This document shows positions 33,201 to 45,200 of a DNA stretch of 64,000 bases, in pieces. Every line of letters starts with the position of its first letter. The first letter of the stretch is position 1. The stretch spans positions 744,001 to 808,000 of the forward strand of contig CBDCSI010000001.1 of the NCBI GenBank assembly GCA_965221505.1, given 5' to 3'. The translations under genes were made by a program, and so were the position numbers. The notes under the pieces are model-generated. The model saw nothing but the letters and a program-made list of their open reading frames with translations, ran no database searches and was not told the DNA's origin. Source of the DNA: CAZPXZ01 sp965221505 (GTDB taxonomy: Bacteria > Pseudomonadota > Alphaproteobacteria > Rhodobacterales > CAZPXZ01).

Positions 33201-36200
33201 ACGGAAGCCGTGCGGGAGGTGGATGCAGCCGACTTCGCGGTGTGGGGAACGACCGCGAGAGTGACTGTCGCAGCGAACGGGAGTTCGAGCCGCGAATACG
33301 ACGTGACGGCGTCGGGGGGCGATCTGGCCGGGCTGAACGGGACGGTAACGCTGGCTTTCTCGAACGAACAGGACGTCGAGGATCTGGCCGGAAACGCGTT
33401 GAAGAACACCGCGCCCGGCGGCGAGCAACCGATAAACGAGAACTATTTCGTAGTGGAAAACACCGCACCGACGGTGATTTCCGTCGTACGTCAGACGGCG
33501 CCCCTCGGGCATACGAACGCCGACAGCGTGACGTGGCGGGTGAAGTTCTCGGAGGCCGTTCGGGAGGTGGACGCGACCGACTTCGCCGTCGGCGGAACGA
33601 CGGCGAGCCTGGGCGTCGCGGCGAACGGGAGTTCGACCCGCGAATACGACGTGACGGCGTCGGGCGGCGATCTGGCCGGGCTGGACGGGACGGTGACGCT
33701 GAACTTCGCGGTCGACCGGGACATCCGCGATGCCGTCGGCAACGCCTTGACGAACGCGACGCCGAGCGGACGCGACGAGACGACCTTCTTCCTGGACAAT
33801 ACCGGGCCGACCGTTATCTCGGTCGAACGCAAGAACCCGGGCGCTCCGCCTACCGGCGAGGACGAAGCGAGTTGGCGGGTGACGTTCTCCGAACGCGTTC
33901 GGGGGATCGACGCAGCGGACTTCGCGTTGCGCGGAATGACGGCGAGCATCGCGGTGACGGGTTCCGGATCGGACGGCCGGGCGTACGACGTAACTGCCAG
34001 GGGCGGGGACTTGTCCGGGCTGGACGGGACGGTGACGCTGGACTTCGCGGTCGACCAGGACATCCGGGATCAGGCCGGCAACCCCATGACCGACACGACG
34101 CCGAGCGGCGCCAACGAAAACACGAACCTGGTGGACGACGGTCCGCCGAGCGTAACCTTGAGCGGAGTGCCGGCGCGGACGAGGCGCGCGTTTGCGGTGA
34201 CGATCGCGTTCTCGGAGGCGGTACGCGGCTTCGCGGCCGGCGACGTTTCGGTATCGGGCGGGACGGTAACGCTTTTTGCCGCGAATCCGGACGACGGCAG
34301 CGAATACACGGCACTGATCGAGCCTTACGGGGACTACACCGTCGAAATTTCGGCGGGAGCGGGCACCGACGCAGCGGGCAATACCAGTACTGGCGCGTCC
34401 GCGTCGGGGCTGTATGCGGCGGACGACGTCGCTCCGACGGTTTCTTCCGTCACGCGCAGGGCTCCGGCCTCGTCGCCGACCCGTGCGGACCGTTTGACGT
34501 GGCGGGTGGCATTCTCCGAAGGCGTACGGAGGGTCGATGCGGCGGACTTCGCATTGAGCGGCACGACGGCGGGTCTGGAGGTCGCGGCGAACTGGAACTC
34601 GACCGCCGAGTACGACGTGACGGCCTCGGGCGGGGATTTGGCAGGTCTGAACGGGACGGTCGCGCTGGAGCTGGCAGAGGGTCAGGACGTCGAGGACCTG
34701 TCCGGCAACCCGCTCGCGACCGCGGCGCCGGGCGGCGGAAGTCTCGGCACGTTTCTCGTCGACAACGCCAGGCCGAGCGTGACCTTGTACGGAGTGCCGG
34801 CGCACACGACGCGCGCGTTCGCGTTGACCGTGGCGTTCTCGGAAGAGGTGAGAGATTTCACTGCCGAGGACATCGCGGTCGTCGGCGGGACGGCGGCGAA
34901 CTTCGCCCGAAGCGCGACCGACGACCGTGCGTATACGGCGACGATAACGCCGAGCGGGGACTACGCGGTATCCGTTGCGGCAGACGTCGCATCCGATGCG
35001 GCCGGCAACGTCAATACGGCGGCGTCGGCGTCCGGGCTGTTCGTCGTCGACGCCTCTGCGCCGCGTGTGGCGTCGATCGTCCGGCAGTCGCCTGCCGTAT
35101 CGCCGACCGACGCCGACAGCGTGACGTGGCGCGTGCGCTTCTCCGAACCCGTCGGCAACGTGGATGCCGGCGACTTCGTCGTGAGCGGAACGACGGCCCT
35201 AATCGCGGTGGCGGCGAGCGGGAGCTCCGAACGCGAATACGACGTGACGGCCGCGGGCGGCGATCTGGCGCAGTCGAACGCCGCGGTCGCGCTCGCGTTC
35301 GCTGCGGGGCAGGATATCGGGGATCTGGTCGGGAACGCGTTGACGGACACGACGCCGACCGGTACCGACGACAACCGCTACGAAATGGACAACGCCGCCC
35401 CGGCGGTGGCGTCAGTGGAGCGACTGACGCCCGCCATGTCGCCGACGAACGCCGACCGCCTGACGTGGCGCGTGACGTTTTCGGAGGCGGTTCGCGACGT
35501 GGACGCGGCGGACTTCGCCGTGAGCGGAACGACGGCGGACGTGACGGTCACGGCGAACGGAGCGTCCGACCGCGAGTACGACGTTTCGGCGGCGGGCGGC
35601 GATCTGGCCGGGCTGGAGAAGACCGTGACGCTGGACTTCGCGGTCGACCAGGACATCCGGGATCAGGCCGGCAACCCCATGACCGACACGACTCCGAGCG
35701 GCGTCGACGACTCGACCTATCGGATGGACAACACCGGGCCGGGCGTAACCCTGAGCGGGGTACCGGAGCAGGCGACGGGCGCGTTCGTTGTGACGATGAC
35801 GTTTTCGGAACCGGTCCGCGACTTCACGGCCCGCGGCATCGAGGTGACGGGCGGGGTGGCGACGGCATTCACCCGGAGTCCTTCCGATCACACGGTGTAT
35901 ACGGCCGTGATCACTCCGAATGCGGACTATACGGTCGCAGTTGCGGCGGAATCGGCGCGAGATCCGGCGGGCAACGGCAACCCGGAGGCGCTCGCTTCCG
36001 GCAAATTTGCCGAGGACAACGCTGCGCCGACGGTGGTTTCCGTCAAACGCCGGTCGCCTTCCGCTGCGACCACAAGCGCTGACCGCCTCACATGGCGGGT
36101 GACGTTCTCCGAGGGAGTGCGAGACGTCGACGCTGCCGACTTCGCCGTGAGCGGGACGACGGCGACGCTGGCGCTCGCGACGAACTGGATTTCGAACAGC

Positions 36201-39200
36201 GAGTACGACGTTACGGCGTCGGGCGGCGACCTGGCCGAACTGAACGCCACGGTGGCGCTGACCTTCGCGTCCGGACAGGACATCGAGGATGCGGCCGGCA
36301 ACGCGTTGACGAACACGGTGCCGAGCGGAGTCGAGGATAACGTCTATTCGGTGGACAACGCCGCGCCGACGGTCGTTTCCGTAACCCGCCAGTCGCCGTC
36401 CGCGTCGACCACCAGCGCCGACACGGTCACCTGGCGTGTGACGTTCTCCGAAGGCGTGCGCCGGGTCGACGAGTCCGATTTCGTCCTGGACGGATCGACG
36501 GCAAGGCTGGCGGTCGCGGCGACCGGGAGTTCCGCCCGCGCGTATGACGTCGCCGCGTCGGGCGGCGATCTGCCGGGGTTGAGCGGAACGGTCACGCTCG
36601 GGTTCGCTACGGGACAGGACATCGAGGATCTGGCCGGCCATGCGTTGGCGAACGCAACGCCGGGCGGCGCCGCCGAAAACAGGTACTTTCTGGAAAACGT
36701 CGCGCCTAGAGTCGCGTCCATGGTGCGCCTGAAGCCGTCGAGTTCGCCGACTGCCGCGGACAGCGTAACGTGGAGGGTGACCTTCACGGAAGGCGTCCGC
36801 GAGGTGGACGCGGCCGACTTCGCCGTCAGCGGGACGACGGCGGGCCTGGCGGTCGAGGCGAACGGCAATTCGACCCACGAATACGACGTGACGGCGTCGG
36901 GCGGCGATCTCGCTGGGCTGGACGCGACGGTGACGTTGGCGTTCGCCGCCGGGCAGGACATCGAGGATCCGGCCGGCAACGCTCTCGCGAACACTACCCC
37001 GAACGGCGCTCGCGAGACTGCCTACGTCTTGGACAACTTCGCGCCTGCGTTGGTGTCGATCGTCCGTCGGACGCCTTCGTCCTCGTCGACCATGTCGGAC
37101 AGCGTGACGTGGCGTGTGACGTTTTCGGAAAGCGTGAACCAGGTCGACGCGGCCGACTTCGCCGTCAGCGGGACGACGGCGGACCTGGCGGTCGAGGCGA
37201 CGGGCAATTCGACCGGCGAGTTTGACGTGACGGCGTCGGGAGGCGATCTGGCCGGCCTGAACGAGACGGTGACGCTGGCGTTGGCGAGCGGACAGGACAT
37301 CGAGGATACGGCCGGCAACGCGTTGACGAGCCCGGTACCGACCGGCAAGAAAGACGACACGATTCTGATGGACAACGCGGAGCCGACGGTGTCCTCGATT
37401 TCCCGCCTGTCGCCGTCCGCTTCGCCGACCGCCGCGGACGAAGTGACCTGGCGGGTGACGTTCTCCGAAGCCGTCCGCGAGGCGGACGCGACAGACTTCG
37501 CCGTGAGCGGAACGACCGCGACACTGGCGGTCGCGGTGAACGGGACTTCCGCCCGCGAATACGACGTGACGGCGTCGGGCGGCGATCTCGCCGGATTGAA
37601 CGGCACGGTCTCGCTGTCGTTCGCGACCGGGCAAGATATCGAGGATCTGGTCGGGAACGCGTTCTCGGGCACGATACCGGACGGCGGCAGCGGCAGTGCG
37701 TATGTCGTCGACAACGCTGCGCCGACCGTTGCGTCGATCGCGCGTCAGGCTCCGTCGTCGTCGCCGACCAATGCAGACAGCGTGACTTGGCGCGTGACGT
37801 TCTCGGAGGCGGTCAGCGGGGTCGATGCGGCCGATTTCAGCGTAAACGGAACGACGGCGACGCTGGAGGCCGCGGCGAACGGGAGCTCGGCCCTGGAATA
37901 CGACGTCACGGCGTCGGGCGGCGACCTGGCCGGGCTCGACGGGACCGTGACGCTGGCGTTCGCATCCTGGCAGGACATCGAGGATCTGCTCGGACACGCG
38001 TTGACGGTCACGACTCCGAGCGGTTCCGGCACGAGCGACTACTTGATAGACAACACGGGGCCGATCGTGACCCTGAGCGGAGTGCCGACGCAGACGAATC
38101 AGGCATTCACCGTGACGTTCACGATCGACGAGGAGGCGAGCGGATTCGCCGAATCGGACGTTTCGGCGACTGGAGCGACCGTCTCGAACTTCGCCCAGGA
38201 CCCGGACGATACGGGGGTCTACACGGCGACGGTGACGCCGAGCGCGGACTTCACGGTCGCCGTCGCCGCCGGGGCGGTCACTGATGCGGTTGGCAACGGC
38301 AGCGCCGCGGTGTCCGCTTCGGGACAGTACGCGACCGACGCGACGGCGCCGAGGGTGACCTCGATCCTGCGACGGACGCCTTCCGCGTCGCCGACGAACG
38401 CGGACTCGGTGACCTGGCGGGTGACGTTCTCCGAAGCCGTCAGCGACGTGGACGCATCGGACTTCGAGGCGAGCGGAACGACGGCGCTCCTGTCGGTGTC
38501 GGCGAACGGGAATTCGACCAGCGAGTTCGACGTGACGGCGTCGGGCGGCGACCTGGCCGGGGCGAACGCGACCGTGTCGCTGAACTTCGCCGAGGGCCAG
38601 GACATCGAAGACGCCGCCGGCAATCCGATGACGAACGCGACGCCGACGGGCGCCGACCAGAACGCGTACTTCCTCGACAACGTTGCGCCGACCGTGTCCT
38701 CCGTCTCCCGCAAGACGCCCGTCTCGTCGCCGACTTCCGCCGACTCGCTGACCTGGCGGGTGACGTTCTCCGAAGCCGTCAGCGACGTGGACGCCTCGGA
38801 CTTCGAGGCGATCGGAACGACGGCGGTCCTTTCGGTTGCCGCCGACGGCAGCTCGAAGCTCGAGTATGACGTGACGGCGTCGGGCGGCGATCTGGCGGAC
38901 CTGGACGCGACGGTGACTCTGTCCTTCGCGAGCGGCCAGGACATTGGGGACCTGGCAGGCAACGCGCTGGCGAACACGACGCCGGGGGATACGGACGAGA
39001 GCGGGCTCGTCGTGGACAACGCGGAACCGACCGTGGTTTCGATCGCGCGACTGACGCCCGGGTCGTCTCCGACCGCAGAGGACAGCGTGATCTGGCGGGT
39101 GACGTTCTCGGAGGCCGTTCGCGGGGTCGGCCCGGAGGACTTCGGCCTCGAGGGGACGACGGCGAGCGCTTCGGTTGCGCCGAGCGGGAGTTCGAACGCC

Positions 39201-42200
39201 GAATACGACGTGACGGCGTCGGGCGGCGATCTGGCCGGTCTGGACGGGACGGTGACGCTTTCCTTCGCAAGCGAACACGACGTCGAGGATCTGGCGGGCA
39301 ACGCACTGACGACCACGACGCCGAGCGGCACAGACGACAGCTCCTATGTCGTGGACAACGCCGCGCCGACGGTTTCCTCGATCGTGAGGCAGACGCCGTC
39401 GTCGTCCCCGACCGCGGCGGACAGCGTGACCTGGCGGGTGACGTTCTCCGAAAGCGTGAGGGAGGTTGGCGAGACGGACTTCAGCGTCGCCGGGACGACG
39501 GCGAGCGTTTCGGTCGCCGCGAACGGCGCCTCGGCCCGGGAGTGGGACGTGACGGCGTCGGGCGGCGATCTGGCGGATCTGGACGCGACGGTGACGCTCT
39601 CGTTCGCGAGCGAACAGGACGTCGAGGATCTGGCCGGCAACGCTTTGTCGAACACGACCCCGGTCGGCACCGACGACAGCGCGATCCTCCTGGACAATAC
39701 GGCGCCGACGGTGGCTTCGATCGACCGACTGTCGCCGTCCGCGTCGCCGACCGCAGCGGACGGCTTGACCTGGCGGGTGACGTTCTCGGAAGTCGTCAGA
39801 GAGGTCGACGCGACCGACTTCGGCGTCAGCGGAACGACGGCGACGCTGACGGTTGCGAACGGGAATTCGGACCGCGAATACGACGTGACGGTTTCCGGCG
39901 GCGACCTGGCCGGGCTGAACGGAACCGTGACGCTGGCCTTCGCGACCGGATATCACGTCGAGGATCTGGCGGGCAACGCGCTGTCGAACGCGACGCCGGG
40001 CGACGCCGGCGAGAGCTCCTTCGTCGTTGACAACGCCCCGCCGACGGTAGAGTCGATCGTGCGCCAGTCGCCGTCCGCTTCTCCGACCGACTCCGACGCG
40101 CTGACCTGGCGGGTGACCTTCTCCGAGGACGTGCGCGACGTCGGTTCGGACGACTTCGACGCAGGCGGGACGACGGCGGACCTTACCGTCGTTGCGAACG
40201 GGGACTCGACCCGCGAATACGACGTGACCGCATCCGGCGGCGACCTGGCCGGGCTGGACGGCACGGTGACGGTGACGCTGGCTGCCGGACAGAACGTCGA
40301 GGACGTCGCCGGCAACGCGCTGACGAAGACCACGCCGAGCGGAGCCGGCGACAACGCCTACGTCGTGGACAACACCCGGCCGAGCGTGAGCCTGACCGGC
40401 GTGCCGACGCAGACGGACCGGGCCTTTACGGCGACGATGACGTTCTCGGAGGAGGTAAGCGGTTTCGCTTCCTCGGACGTTTCCGTGACCGGCGGGACGA
40501 TGACGAGTTTCGCACCGCACCCGACCGACGACAGGACGTATACGGCTACGGTCACGCCGCTCGCGAATTTCACCGTCGAGATCGCGGAGAATGCAGCGAC
40601 CGATGCCGCGGGCAACGGCAACGTCGGGGCGGCGGCGTCCGGCCGGTTCGCGGCGGACGCAACGGCGCCGACCGTGTCCTCGATCGTTCGCCGGACGCCG
40701 CCCGCCTCGCCGACCGCAGCGGACAGGTTGACCTGGCGGGTGACGTTCCAGGAGGGCGTACAAGGGGTAGACGCTTCGGACTTCGAGGCGAACGGAACGA
40801 CCGCGACCCTGAGCGTCGCCCGGTACGGGAGTTCGACCACCGTGTACGACGTGACGGCGTCGGGCGGCGACCTCGCCTCCCTGAACGCGACGGTGACCCT
40901 GAGCCTCTCCGAGGGACACGACATCGAGGACCTCTCCGGCAACGCGCTGACGGTCACGACCCCCACCGGAGGCGACGACAGCGCCTACGTCGTGGACAAC
41001 GCCGCGCCTACCGTGTCCTCGATCATGCGGCAGACGCCCGTTTCCTCCGCTACCGACGCGGACAGCGTGACCTGGCGGGTGACGTTCTCCGAGAGCGTGC
41101 GCTGGGTCGAGGCGGCCGATTTCCACGTGAGCGGAACGACGGCGATCCTGACCGTGGCCCCGAACGGGAGTTCGACCCGCGAATACGACGTGACCGCCTC
41201 GGGCGGCGATCTCGCCGGGCTGAGCGCGACGGTGACGCTGGCGTTCGCGGCCGGTCAGGACGTCGAGGATCCGGCCGGCAACGCGCTCGCGAGCACGACG
41301 CCGACCGGCAGCAACGAGAACGCGTTCGTCGTCGACAACACGGCGCCGACGGTGGCGTCGATCGCGCTCGCGACGCCGTCCGCCTCGCCGACGGATGCGG
41401 AAAGCCTCACGTGGCGGGTGACGTTCTCCGAAGACGTGCGCGAGGTCGACGAGACCGACTTCCGTGCCGAAGGAACGACGGCGACGCTCGCTGTCGGAGC
41501 GAAGGCCGGCTCGGCCCGCGCGTACGACGTGACCGCCTCGGGCGGCGATCTCGCCGGGCTGAACGGGACGGTGACGCTCGCCTTCGCGAGCGGCCAGGAC
41601 ATCGAGGATCTGGTGGGCAACCCGCTGACTTCCACGAATCCTACCGGAGCGAACGAAGGCGCGGTCGTGGTGGACAACCTCGCGCCCACCGTGTCCTCGA
41701 TCGGGCCCCGGACCCCTTCCGCAGGTCCGACCAACGCGGACACGCTGACCTGGCGGGTCGCCTTCTCCGAGAGCGTGCGAGGGGTCGGCGCGGCCGATTT
41801 CACCCTCGGCGGATCGACGGCGAACCTGACGGTCGCCGTCGGCGAGGACTCGAGCAGCGACTACGACGTGACGGCCTGGGGCGGCGATCTCGCGGGGCTG
41901 AACGCGACGGTGACGCTGTCGTTCGCGAGCGGCCAGGACATCGAGGATCGGGCCGGCCATGCGCTGACGAACACTACGCCGAGCGGAACCGACCGCAACG
42001 CCTACGTCATGGACAACGCCGCGCCGACCGTGACCTCGATCCGACGTCAGTCGCCGTCGTCGTCTCCGACTTCCGCAGACGTCGTCACCTGGCGAGTGTC
42101 GTTCTCCGAGGACGTACGCAACGTCGACGAGACCGACTTCAGCGTGAGCGGAACGACCGCGACGCTGGCGGTTGCGGCGAACGGGAGTTCGACCCGCGAA

Positions 42201-45200
42201 TACGACGTGACCGCCTCGGGCGGCGATCTGGCCGGACTGAACGCGACGGTGACGCTGTCTTTCGCGAGCGGGCAAGACGTCGAGGATCTGACCGGCAACG
42301 CGCTGACCGCCACGACTCCGAGCGGAGCGAACGACTACACGTACCTCGTGGACAACACCGCGCCGATCGTGGCTTCGGTTGCGCGACTGTCGCCCTCGTC
42401 TTCGCCGACGAACCTCGACAGCGTGACTTGGCGCGTGACGTTCTCCGAGGGCGTGAGCGAGGTAGACGAGACGGACTTCGCCGCCAGAGGAACGACGGCG
42501 GCGCTGGCCGTCGCAGCGAACGGGAGTTCGACCCGCGAATACGACGTGACCGCCTCGGGCGGCGATCTGGCCGGGTTGAGCGCGACGGTGACTCTGGCGT
42601 TCGCGAGCGGGCAGGACATCGAGGATCCGGCCGGCAACGCGTTGACGAACACGACGCCGAACTGGATCGACGAGGACACCTACGTCCTGGACAACACCGC
42701 GCCGACCGTTTCCCTGAGCGGCGTGCCGACGCAGGCGACCGACGCGTTCACGGTAACGATGACGTTCTCGGAGGAGGTGGACGGCTTCGAGGCCGGCGAC
42801 GTTGCGGCAACTGGCGGGACGGTATCGAACTTCGCTCAGAGCGCGACCGAGAGCACGGTGTATGCGGCGACGGTTACGCCGAGCGCAGACTTCACGGTAT
42901 CGATCGCGGCGGACGTCGCGCGGGACGCGGCGGGCAACGGCAACGAAGCGACGTCGGCGTCCGGCCGGTTCGAGTCCGACGCCACCGCGCCGAGCGTGGT
43001 CTCGATCGCGCGTCACACGCCCCCGTCGTCGCCGACCAACGCGGACAACGTGACCTGGCGAGTGACGTTCTCCGAAGGGGTGAGAGAGGTGGACGAGACG
43101 GACTTCGGCGTCTCCGGCACGACGGCGACGCTGGCCGTAGCCGCGAACGCGAGTTCGACGAGCGAGTACGACGTGACCGCCTCGGGCGGCGATCTGGCCG
43201 GGCTGAACGATACCGTAACGTTGTCGTTCGCGAGCGGTCAGGACATCGAAGACGTTGCCGGAAACCCGCTGACCGACACGACGCCGAGCGAAAAGAACGA
43301 ACCCTCATACGCGATGGACAACATCGCGCCCCGGGTGACTTCGATCGTGCGCCAGGCGCCGGCGACCTCGCCCACCGCCGGGGATAGCGTGACCTGGCGG
43401 GTGACGTTCTCCGAGGGCGTGAGCGAGGTGGACGAGACCGACTTCGGCGTCGGCGGCACGACCGCGACGCTGGCCGTGGCTGCGAACGGGAGTTCGAACC
43501 GAGAGTACGACGTTATCGCTTCGGGGGGCGATCTGGCCGGGCTGAACGACACCGTGAGGCTGTCCTTCGCGCAGGCGCAGGACATTGCGGACCTGGCCGG
43601 CAACGCGCTGGCGAGCACGACCCCGAGCGAGACGAACGAGAATACGTACGTCATGGACAACGCGGCGCCGGGCGTGGTCTCGATCGCGCGTCAGACGCCC
43701 TCGTCGTCGCCGACCGCCGCGGACAGCGTGACCTGGCGGGTGACGTTCTCCGAAGGCGTGACAGCGGTGGACGAGACAGACTTCGGCGTCGACGGAACGA
43801 CCGCGACTCTGTCGGTCGCGGCGAACGGGAGTTCGACTCGCGAATACGACGTGACCGCCTCCGGCGGCGATCTGGCCGGGCTGAACGACACCGTGACGCT
43901 GTCCTTCGCGCAGGCACAGGACATCGAGGACCTGGTCGGCAACGCGCTGACGGAGACGACGCCGAGCGACAGGAACGAGACTGCGTTCGTCGTCGACAAC
44001 GACGCGCCGGGCGTCGCTTCGATCACGCGCCAGACGCCCTCGTCGTCGCCGACCGCCGCGGACAGCGTGACGTGGCGGGTGACGTTCTCCGAAGACGTGA
44101 CAGGGGTGGACGAGACGGACTTCGGCGTCGACGGGACGACCGCGACGCTGGCGGTGACGGCGAACGGTAGTTCGAACCGCGAATACGACGTGACCGCCTC
44201 GGGCGGTGATCTTGCCGGGCTGGACGCGACGGTGACGCTGTCCTTCGCGAGCGGACAAGACGTCGCGGATCTGGCCGGCAACCCGTTGACGAACACGACC
44301 CCGAGCGGCACGAACGACGACACGTACGTGGTCGACAACGCCGCTCCGAGCGTGGTGTCGATCGCGCGCCAGACGCCGGCGACGTCCCCCACGAACGCGG
44401 ACAGCGTGACGTGGCGGGTGACGTTCTCCGAAGGCGTGAGCGAGGTGGACGAGACGGATTTCGGCGTCGGCGGCACGACCGCGACGTTGGCGGTGACGGC
44501 GAACGGGAGTTCGACCCGCGAATACGACGTGACCGCTTCGGGAGGCGACCTGCCCGGGCTGAACGACACCGTGAGACTGTCCTTCGCGCAGGGACAGGAC
44601 ATTGCGGACCTAGCCGGCAACGCGCTGACGGAGACGACCCCGGGCGACACGAACGAGAACGCGTACGTGATGGACAACGCCGCGCCGGGCGTGGTCTCGA
44701 TCGCGCGTCAGACGCCCTCCACGTCGCCGACCGCCGCGGACAGCGTTACCTGGCGGGTGACGTTCTCCGAAGACGTGACGGGCGCGGACGAGACGGACTT
44801 CGGCATCGACGGAACGACGGCCACGCTGTCGGTCGCGGCGAACGGGAGTTCGACCCGCGAATACGACGTGACCGCCTCGGGCGGCGATTTGGCCGGGCTG
44901 AACGACACCGTGACGTTGTCCTTCGCGCAGGGACAGGACGTCGAGGACCTGGCCGGTAACGCATTGACCGACACGTCCCCGAGCGACAGGAACGAGACTG
45001 CGTTCGTCGTCGACAACGCCGCGCCGGGCGTGGCTTCGATCGCGCGTCAGACGCCCTCGTCGTCGCCGACCGCCGCGGACAGCGTGACCTGGCGGGTGAC
45101 GTTCTCCGAAGGCGTGCGCGAGTTGGACGAGACGGACTTCGGCATCGACGGGACGACGGCGACGCTGTCGGTCGCCGCGAACGGCAGTTCGACCCGCGAA

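Noticed and set aside
35412..43016. Very long open frame on the - strand opposite the module array
   Set aside because: It is an Arg/His-rich shadow produced by high G+C and repeated codons. It has no start signals or recognisable domains, and similar shadows accompany most of the array.
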